Source: an uncultured Acetatifactor sp.
Lineage (GTDB): Bacteria; Bacillota; Clostridia; Lachnospirales; Lachnospiraceae
Assembly (NCBI GenBank): GCA_947594835.1
Contig: CANQEH010000001.1
Location: 295,837 to 359,836, forward strand
Direction of reading: 5' to 3'
DNA: 64,000 nt
This document shows positions 59,562-64,000 of the stretch, in pieces. Below the pieces are notes generated by a model that was not told the origin of the DNA, did no database searches, and saw nothing but the letters and a program-made list of their open reading frames with translations. Positions within the stretch are counted from its first letter, which is position 1, and every line of letters begins with the position of its first letter. The translations under genes were made by a program, and so were the position numbers.

Positions 59562-59990
59562 TGGCAGCCCTCCTTTCAAATATCTTTGGATTGCTGTTGT
59601 TGGTTTTATTGAATGGGCGAAACGGACGGCTTGGCAGCTCCACGGGACTTGCACCCCTCTCATTCTTATGAGTAGCCGTGTCATACGGGTGTATCATTAT
59701 GCCAATGTGCGGGTCATGGCGGCGGCAGTTTCCACTTTGCCGCCTGCGGTTCACTGATAATAAATCGCTCGCCCCTTGCCGGGGGTCTTGGCGTATCAGC
59801 CCGCAGGCTCGCCGCACATTGAACGTGTCCGTTTGCCCTATGCTGCGCCGTGCGCTTTCTTTGTCAAAGTACCGGGGCTTGTCAGCCCGCAAAGGCACAC
59901 CGTACAGATGTGCTTTTGCGGAATGGCAGCAAACAGCGGGCGGTCAGCCCGCCCGTGCTTTTGGTTCTCCGTTGTCCTTTCCTTTAAGCA
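59562..59990. other. Element intergenic region, no supported gene
   Basis: About 420 GC-rich bases with several dyads, e.g. GCGGGC near 59936-59961 and GCGGCA near 59729-59745. On the minus strand a frame is open to 59898 through to the next start, but without a ribosome site. It could be an untranslated leader of the small protein or the scar of a removed gene. Confidence 0.4.
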
Positions 59991-60244
59991 ACCTTAAAGG
60001 TCATTACCGTAATAATCAGCTTGGTTTCCAGTCTGCGCCGCAGTTCCATATCAAGCCACGGGTGGGGGCAGCCTGCTTCGTCATACATGGTTCGTGTTGA
60101 CAAAGTTGTGATGTAGCCCTCGTAATACTTCAACACGGTATTCATAGCGTCCACGTCCCCGGAAACAGCCGACACAATGACGGGGTAAGGGAGTAAGCCC
60201 TTGCCGCCCTGTATGTGCGGCGTGTTGGCAGTCGTTTCATTCAT
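59984..60244 (-). CDS. Helix-turn-helix domain protein (HTH_16/Tn916 Orf8-like)
   Basis: An 86-aa protein: YPVIVSAVSGDVDAMNTVLKYYEGYITTLS and LDMELRRRLETKLI are the hallmarks of the small HTH_16 proteins that pair with Orf7-like sigma factors in conjugative elements. GGAGG is nine bases before ATG 60244; ATG 60250 is too close. It overlaps the sigma gene end by eight bases. Presumed to regulate or modify the sigma-like partner. Confidence 0.82.
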   Translation of the reverse strand: MNETTANTPHIQGGKGLLPYPVIVSAVSGDVDAMNTVLKYYEGYITTLSTRTMYDEAGCPHPWLDMELRRRLETKLIITVMTFKVA

Positions 60245-60662
60245 CAGCATTTACCTCCATGAATTTTTTTAATTCCTGTAAAGAGCTTGTCCGGCGATAG
60301 GCTACCGTCCGGCGTACAAGGTTCAAGTGCGCTGCGATCTCCGTGTCGCTCATTCCCAAAAAGTAATACAGCAGGACGATTTCAAGCCTGTCCTGCGGCA
60401 AGGTCTTTAGTGCTTCGGCTAAAAGCTCGTCCGCAACGGAAATTTCAAATCCCCTCGCTTCAAAGTGGTATGTATCTTTGAAATACTCGTCCCATATGAC
60501 GAACTGTGCAAGCGTTTCCTGCGGCAGCATGGAAAAAGGTATCTCATGCTCCCTAAGTACGCTCATGCGCCTTTGGTAATCGCTGCTTTCGTTTTTCAAA
60601 ATGCGTTTGCAGTATGCGTCAAAGGTATGCTGCTTGTGTTTTTCTTTCGGGTCTGGCTTCAT
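60237..60662 (-). CDS. Sigma-70-like protein of mobile elements (Tn916 Orf7-like)
   Basis: A 141-aa protein with little more than sigma region 4: LKTLPQDRLEIVLLYYFLGMSDTEIAAHLNLVRRTVAYRRTSSLQELKKF. The conserved front (FDAYCKRILKNESSDYQRRMSVLREHEIPFS...) marks the Orf7 group. GGAGGTGG before ATG 60662. In Tn916-like elements such proteins control conjugation and excision. The conserved 40-bp motif upstream of this gene also precedes mobC and may be its target. Confidence 0.88.
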   Translation of the reverse strand: MKPDPKEKHKQHTFDAYCKRILKNESSDYQRRMSVLREHEIPFSMLPQETLAQFVIWDEYFKDTYHFEARGFEISVADELLAEALKTLPQDRLEIVLLYYFLGMSDTEIAAHLNLVRRTVAYRRTSSLQELKKFMEVNADE

Positions 60663-60710
60663 GCTGCCACCTCCCCATGCCTGCGGAAAAAGTTTTCCCT
60701 TTTTTGTCCT

Positions 60711-60750
60711 CCTGTTATTACTACGCACTGGAAAGAAAATTTGGCAAACT
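60711..60750 (-). repeat. 40-bp upstream motif, copy 1 (before sigma-like gene)
   Basis: Shares 32 of 40 positions with the reverse complement of 61938-61977. Two boxes are near perfect: ATTACTACGCACTGGA and TGGCAAACT. Relative to the gene it drives it reads AGTTTGCCA-N..-CCAGTGCGTAGTAAT. Could be a promoter (TTTGCC/TAGTAA-like) or operator. Confidence 0.75.
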
Positions 60751-60787
60751 TTTTCAGAAAAAAATTCAAAAAGTTTTCGACAAAGCA

Positions 60788-60823
60788 TAAAAAAGCCCGG
60801 CTGCTTTTCTTTATCAGTCGGGT
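60788..60823 (-). terminator. Minus-strand terminator before sigma-like gene
   Basis: CCCGACTG/CAGCCGGG stem (arms at 60822-60815 and 60803-60796, one G-U pair) followed by six T on the minus strand. It overlaps the stop of a 29-codon frame, giving a leader-peptide/terminator look. Confidence 0.7.
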
Positions 60824-60903
60824 GTGTTGAGAGGGTTGTTGTCGTTGGTAAATCGGTGTTTCCCGCCCAAAATGCGGGACGCTTTTTCGGGTGTAGCTGC
60901 CAT
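60814..60903 (-). CDS. 29-codon small reading frame (possible leader peptide)
   Basis: MAATPEKASRILGGKHRFTN... ending NTPD. A GGAGGTG site lies 30 bases upstream, too far for the ATG; an in-frame GTG at 60931 beside it is an alternative start. The frame ends within the terminator stem at 60815-60822, so ribosome position could affect termination. Not recognised in any family. Confidence 0.3.
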   Translation of the reverse strand: MAATPEKASRILGGKHRFTNDNNPLNTPD

Positions 60904-61071
60904 TAAAAATTTTTTTATGGATAGGCTGCACCTCCTTGATTTTTTAGGAAAGGGCTTGTGCCGCTTTCCAGTAAAAAATGATACAGCGGCAATATCACGT
61001 TTCTATCACGTTTGTATCGGGATTGTATCAAGTCTTTCTGCAAAGCATGACATTTTTCCGCATGGGGGAAA

Positions 61072-61106
61072 GAAAAAAAGCCGCCGTTAGGAAGCCCTGC
61101 GGCGGC
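61072..61106 (-). terminator. Minus-strand terminator downstream of XRE gene (distal)
   Basis: GCCGCCG (61080-61086) and CGGCGGC (61100-61106) with an A-rich run at 61072-61079, i.e. T tract on the minus strand. Confidence 0.8.
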
Positions 61107-61128
61107 AGAAATAAGGGGATTGGGGCAA

Positions 61129-61156
61129 GAAAAAACAGCCGGAATGTTCCCGGCTG
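61129..61156 (-). terminator. Minus-strand terminator downstream of XRE gene (proximal)
   Basis: CAGCCGG (61136-61142) and CCGGCTG (61150-61156), seven-base loop, T tract on the minus strand (61129-61135). Second of a tandem pair that insulates the XRE gene. Confidence 0.8.
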
Positions 61157-61181
61157 CCCGTGTAGTTTTTTGTCGCCCATT

Positions 61182-61394
61182 TCAGAAATGGTTATCATCT
61201 TCGATATGCTCCATTATATCCTCGACATTGCAATGCAGGATATTACATAGCCTGTCTATCGTGTTGGTCTGCACGTTCTTATTCTTCCGTAATCTATCCA
61301 GTTGGGAACGGTTTACATTGTGGTATGTGTATAGGTCATACTGTGTTACGCCCTTTTCCCGCATGGTTTCCCAAAGTCGGTCATACTTTATCAT
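61182..61394 (-). CDS. XRE-family (Cro/CI-type) regulator
   Basis: A 70-aa single helix-turn-helix protein: LWETMREKGVTQYDLYTYHNVNRSQLDRLRKNKNVQTNTIDRLCNILHC. Such small Cro-like proteins govern the lysogeny-like state of mobile elements. It is divergent from the DUF6061/SymE-like genes; dyads in the shared gap (TAGTGT/ACACTA around 61470-61490) are candidate operators. Tandem terminators follow it. Confidence 0.9.
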   Translation of the reverse strand: MIKYDRLWETMREKGVTQYDLYTYHNVNRSQLDRLRKNKNVQTNTIDRLCNILHCNVEDIMEHIEDDNHF

Positions 61395-61463
61395 TTTTTC
61401 GCCTGCCTTTTTTCAGTTTGGTACTTGTATAAAGTCAATTATCCATGTAAAATTAGCTTTATG

Positions 61464-61496
61464 ATAGTGTTCGTGCAATGACACTATACAATTCAC
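61464..61496. promoter_or_regulatory. Candidate XRE operator
   Basis: TAGTGT ... ACACTA and TTCGTG ... CACGAA dyads interleave in about 30 bases just before the ribosome site of the DUF6061-like gene, with TATACAAT beside them. Size and position fit a Cro-type operator over a promoter. Confidence 0.45.
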
Positions 61497-61511
61497 GAAA
61501 GGAGATAAAAA

Positions 61512-61667
61512 ATGTCACTGAACGATTTTAAGGACTGGCTGTTTAACTTACTGAATGAGGTTGACGCTGATACGCTTAGGGATATTGAAACAAAGGACAG
61601 ATTAAACACATTTCAGTTGAGCATGGCAGATGGCGGCGTGTTTGAAATTGAGTGCCGGGAAGTATAG
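61512..61667 (+). CDS. Small acidic protein, DUF6061-like
   Basis: A 51-aa protein starting at ATG 61512 after GGAGATAAAAA: SLNDFKDWLFNLLNEVDADTLRDIETKD... ends FEIECREV. Similar tiny proteins are frequent in clostridial mobile elements (recalled as DUF6061). Its last codons lie just upstream of the SymE-like gene's ribosome site, so the two are likely co-translated; an antitoxin or regulator role is possible but untested. Confidence 0.6.
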   Translation: MSLNDFKDWLFNLLNEVDADTLRDIETKDRLNTFQLSMADGGVFEIECREV

Positions 61668-61674
61668 GGGGCAT

Positions 61675-61860
61675 ATGGAAAAAGGCAGCAAAAAACTAAC
61701 AGTGTACGGAAAGACAAACCAATCCTTTCAGACAATCCCGCAGATCAGATTTGAGGGGCAATGGCTAAAGGCTCTCGGCTTTTCAGTGGGGGACAAAATA
61801 AAACTGGATTGTGAGGAAAACAGAATAACTATCACAAAGCTATCAGAGGAAAACGGGTAG
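61675..61860 (+). CDS. SymE-like toxin-family protein
   Basis: A 61-aa AbrB-like small beta protein: KLTVYGKTNQ, then PQIRFEGQWLKALGFSVGDKIKLDC, then RITITKL. The PxIxLxGxWLxxxGFxxGxxVxV pattern is that of SymE-type toxins. AGGGGG four bases before ATG 61675. In E. coli SymE is held back by an antisense RNA; the minus strand here shows no obvious small-RNA promoter within the gene. In this context it may be an addiction factor or simply a DNA/RNA-binding regulator. Confidence 0.75.
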   Translation: MEKGSKKLTVYGKTNQSFQTIPQIRFEGQWLKALGFSVGDKIKLDCEENRITITKLSEENG

Positions 61861-62112
61861 CGGCTAAGAGGGAAAGCCATACATAAAATCGGCTCTCTCT
61901 CTTTTCATTTTGTAAATTTTTCAAAAACTTCTCTCATAGTTTGCCATTTTGAACGTCCAGTGCGTAGTAATTACAGGGGGAAGAATAGCAAGCATAGGGA
62001 TTGAGTACCCAATCCCGTATTTTTCCCGCTTCCGGCGTACCGTCCGGGTGTGAAAAATGCTTGTTGGGAAGTGTCCCAAACCCTCTTAGAAAAACGGAAA
62101 GGAAGCGGAGCT
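61861..62112. other. Leader of mob genes with candidate origin of transfer
   Basis: A 250-base gap carrying the second 40-bp motif (61938-61977), a hairpin GGGATTG-N6-CAATCCC (61997-62016), and a stretch with GGGAAGTGTCCC near 62080. Position just before mobC and the relaxase, plus the hairpin, fit an oriT, but no nick site can be read. Confidence 0.45.
61938..61977 (+). repeat. 40-bp upstream motif, copy 2 (before mob operon)
   Basis: Inverted counterpart of 60711-60750; same orientation relative to its downstream gene. Conserved boxes AGTTTGCCA and TCCAGTGCGTAGTAAT separated by about ten variable bases. Confidence 0.75.
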
Positions 62113-62442
62113 ATGGCAGAGAGGAAACGGGCTATCCAGTTAAAATTTTATGTGACGGAGCAGGAGCGTACACTGATTGAAGAAAAAATGAAGCTGCTGC
62201 AAACGGACAACTTGGGGGCGTACCTGCGGAAAATGGCGATTGACGGCTATATTATCCAGTTGGACTATACGGCGGTCAAGGAGCAGACGGCAGAGATACA
62301 GAAAGTCGGTGTAAACGTCAATCAGATAGCAAGGCGGGTCAATTCCACCGGGAACGCCTACAAAGAGGATTTAGAGGAAATAAAGGGGGCATTGGATAAG
62401 ATATGGCAGTTACAAAGATACACCCTATCAAAACTACGCTGA
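62113..62442 (+). CDS. mobC: MobC-family relaxosome protein
   Basis: A 109-aa accessory DNA-binding protein: ribbon-helix-helix start RKRAIQLKFYVTEQERTLIEEKM, then YLRKMAIDGYIIQLDY and the MobC core VGVNVNQIARRVNSTGNAYKEDLEEIK. GGAAGCGGAG supports ATG 62113. It helps the relaxase to open oriT. Overlaps the relaxase gene by 40 bases, in a different frame, so translation is coupled. Confidence 0.92.
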   Translation: MAERKRAIQLKFYVTEQERTLIEEKMKLLQTDNLGAYLRKMAIDGYIIQLDYTAVKEQTAEIQKVGVNVNQIARRVNSTGNAYKEDLEEIKGALDKIWQLQRYTLSKLR

Positions 62443-63749
62443 ATAAGGCGATAGATTATATCTGCAATCCCGACAAAACAGACAATCAGATTTTGATTTC
62501 CTCCTATGGCTGCTCGTATCAAACGGCAGATATTGAATTTGGCTTTACGCTGTCAAAGGCAAGGGACAAGGGGGACAACCTCGGACACCATTTAATTCAG
62601 TCTTTTGCGCCCGGAGAGGTCAGCTATGAGGAAGCCCACCGCATAGGAAAGGAGCTTGCGGACAAGGTTCTCGGCGGCAGATATGAGTATGTATTGACTA
62701 CCCATATCGACAAGGGGCATATCCATAACCATATCATATTTTGTGCGGTCGATTTTGCGACACACCGCAAGTACGTTTCCAACAAGAAAAGTTATTATCA
62801 GATACGGAATGAGAGCGACAGGCTGTGTAAGGAACACGGATTGTCAGTCGTCACGCCGAGGCAGGACAAGGGAAAGAAATATGCGGAATGGGACGCTGAA
62901 CGCAGGGGGACAAGTTGGAAAGCAAAGCTGAAAGCCGTGATTGATGATACAATCCCCAAAGCGAAAGATTTTGATGATTTCCTGCGGCTCATGGAAGCGG
63001 CGGGCTATGAGATAAAGCGAGGGAAGTTCGTTTCGTTCCGTGCGCCGGGGCAGGAACGCTTCACACGCTCTAAAACGCTTGGGGAAGCCTACACCGTGGA
63101 AGCCATAACGGAGCGGATCGCCGGGACGTACCGGGCGAAGCCGAAAGCGTTAAGGCAGGAAAAAGCGGGTATCTCTATGCTGATAGACATTCAGAACAGT
63201 ATCAAGGCAGCGGAAAGCAGGGGCTACGAACAGTGGGCGAAGATACACAACTTGAAGCAGGCGGCAAAGACTTTGAATTTCCTAACGGAGCATGACATTT
63301 CAGAGTATGAGCAGTTGCAGGCGGTTCTTGATGAAGTGCATACGGAAAGCGAAAACACCGCCGCCACGCTGAAAGGCTTGGAAAAGCGATTGTCCGACAT
63401 ATCCCTCTTGATGAAAAACATATCCGCATACCAACAGACAAAAGCGGTCTATATGCAGTACAAAAAGGCAAAGGACAAAGAAAAGTTCCTGCGGGGGAAT
63501 GAGAGCAGTATCATCATTCACGAAGCCGCCGCTAAGACGTTGCAGGCGGCAAAGAACGGCGGGAAGCTGCCCGACTTCAAAACGCTGCATACGGAGTACA
63601 AGGAGCTTACGGAGAAAAAAGACAAGCTGTATCAAGAGTACGGGAAGCTGAAAAAGAAAGTGAAACAGTACGACACGATCAAGCAGAACGTAGACAGTAT
63701 CTTGCGGCAGGCGAAGCAGCCGGAACGGAACAGGGAAACACAACGATAA
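62403..63749 (+). CDS. Relaxase/mobilization nuclease (MOBP type)
   Basis: Nicks the element at oriT and pilots the strand. A 448-aa protein; MAVTKIHPIKTTLNKAIDYI start, HHLIQSFAPGEVS, and the metal-binding triad HIDKGHIHNHIIF (~101-113) with the catalytic Tyr probably among Y17/Y20. The remaining ~250 residues are helical with a long coiled coil (~290-430). Shorter than many MobA/VirD2-like relaxases that carry a primase part. Followed 100 nt later by a BlaI-type gene. Confidence 0.93.
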   Translation: MAVTKIHPIKTTLNKAIDYICNPDKTDNQILISSYGCSYQTADIEFGFTLSKARDKGDNLGHHLIQSFAPGEVSYEEAHRIGKELADKVLGGRYEYVLTTHIDKGHIHNHIIFCAVDFATHRKYVSNKKSYYQIRNESDRLCKEHGLSVVTPRQDKGKKYAEWDAERRGTSWKAKLKAVIDDTIPKAKDFDDFLRLMEAAGYEIKRGKFVSFRAPGQERFTRSKTLGEAYTVEAITERIAGTYRAKPKALRQEKAGISMLIDIQNSIKAAESRGYEQWAKIHNLKQAAKTLNFLTEHDISEYEQLQAVLDEVHTESENTAATLKGLEKRLSDISLLMKNISAYQQTKAVYMQYKKAKDKEKFLRGNESSIIIHEAAAKTLQAAKNGGKLPDFKTLHTEYKELTEKKDKLYQEYGKLKKKVKQYDTIKQNVDSILRQAKQPERNRETQR

Positions 63750-63848
63750 AAAACTCAACAAACATTAACAAATTTATGGAACGTATATTAACAAAAATCG
63801 TATTTTGTCCGATATAGATATAAATATAATAAAAAAGGGGGCTAAAAC

Positions 63849-64000
63849 ATGGAAAGAGAAACTACTCCTAGTCAGAGTGAATGGCTGATTATGGAAGTGT
63901 TTTGGGCGAATGATACGCCTACTATGACCGCAAAGGAAGTTATCAAGAAAATGCAGGGCAGGTCAGATATGTCGCCTAGAATGGTGCGTGTCCTGCTGAA
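63849..64000 (+). CDS. BlaI/MecI/CopY-family repressor (partial, runs off the window)
   Basis: ATG 63849 begins ETTPSQSEWLIMEVFWANDT, TMTAKEVIKKMQGRSDMS, MVRVLL: the winged-helix domain of BlaI/MecI. The first 50 residues are visible. Usually followed by a BlaR1/MecR1-type sensor protease and sometimes a beta-lactamase; those would lie beyond 64000. The TATAAT-like sequence near 63825 is a likely -10. This is the probable cargo of the element. Confidence 0.85.
   Translation, partial: MERETTPSQSEWLIMEVFWANDTPTMTAKEVIKKMQGRSDMSPRMVRVLL

Larger units (their letters stand above)
57471..64000. mobile_element. Large-serine-recombinase mobilizable/conjugative element (partial)
   Basis: Begins inside the ABC ATPase gene and runs past the window end. 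Order: serine recombinase, small conserved protein, HTH protein, Orf7-like sigma factor, XRE regulator, DUF6061-like and SymE-like small proteins, MobC, MOBP-type relaxase, BlaI-type repressor. The recombinase plus Mob pair resembles Tn4451/Tn5397-related elements. No type IV secretion gene is seen in the visible 6.5 kb, so it may be mobilizable only, or conjugation genes may lie further on. Cargo at the right may be beta-lactam resistance (BlaI). Confidence 0.88.

Noticed and set aside
59551..59898. A 115-codon minus-strand frame upstream of the small DUF6870-like protein
   Set aside because: No ribosome site, Arg-rich shadow-like composition, and it overlaps the well-marked start of the small protein.
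61080..61156. Closely spaced similar hairpins as a possible CRISPR-like array
   Set aside because: Stem sequences differ, there are only two, and each has a T tract on the minus strand; they are tandem terminators after the XRE gene.

Overview
The window looks like a chromosome segment from a GC-rich, spore-forming member of the Clostridia, most likely Lachnospiraceae. Evidence: AGGAGG-type ribosome binding sites, sigma-A-type promoters, a PdaA-type cortex deacetylase, a Csp-like subtilase, a ClpX with an N-terminal extension, maltodextrin uptake and mannoside-utilisation genes, and a large-serine-recombinase mobile element. Family assignments come from reading the sequence only; no database was searched.

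Layout. 1-10 kb: a cell-surface polysaccharide locus (end of a GT2 gene, phosphoglucomutase, two GT2 enzymes, a polyprenyl-phosphate sugar-1-P transferase, an LCP ligase, another GT2, and glmS), giving sugar phosphate supply, polymer assembly and attachment to the wall. 10-24 kb: housekeeping and signalling: HtrA protease, two membrane proteins, ClpX, an HMA chaperone with a Zn/Cd P-type ATPase behind an ArsR-type operator, a corrinoid pair (methionine-synthase-activation-like protein and cobalamin adenosyltransferase), a ZIP transporter, an HD-GYP protein, a chemoreceptor and a Csp-like protease. 24.4-25.2 kb: a non-coding stretch with strong hairpins. 25-33 kb: a maltodextrin regulon (lipoprotein, LacI-type regulator, neopullulanase-like GH13, binding protein and two permeases; no ATPase gene), with two CTTAAC-N2-GTTAAG operators. 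33-37 kb: PdaA, then a TetR-controlled ABC exporter preceded by three tandem copies of a 97-bp repeat. 37-38.6 kb: guaA.

38.7-46.6 kb: an AT-rich island unlike its flanks: a NUDIX-HAD fusion, an S66 (MccF-like) peptidase, gene fragments, a TipAS-type MerR regulator, a GNAT, and a 909-residue SF1 helicase with a C-terminal nuclease-like domain. The helicase has a ~300-nt leader with its own extended -10 promoter and an early intrinsic terminator. This leader plus helicase-nuclease is the best candidate here for an undescribed, possibly anti-phage, system.

46.6-52.1 kb: an MBL hydrolase, then a cassette (beta-mannosidase, AGE-family epimerase/isomerase, fructokinase-like PfkB kinase) that can take mannosides to fructose 6-phosphate. 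52-57.5 kb: a decayed ECF sigma gene with its partner, a CPBP protease, and a two-component system next to a LanF/BcrA-like ABC ATPase gene. That ATPase gene is cut inside its Walker A motif by a mobile element running from about 57,471 to beyond the window end. The element carries a large serine recombinase, small regulators, a Tn916-Orf7-like sigma factor, a SymE-like toxin, MobC, a relaxase and the start of a BlaI-type repressor. Its two outward operons share a 40-bp upstream motif.
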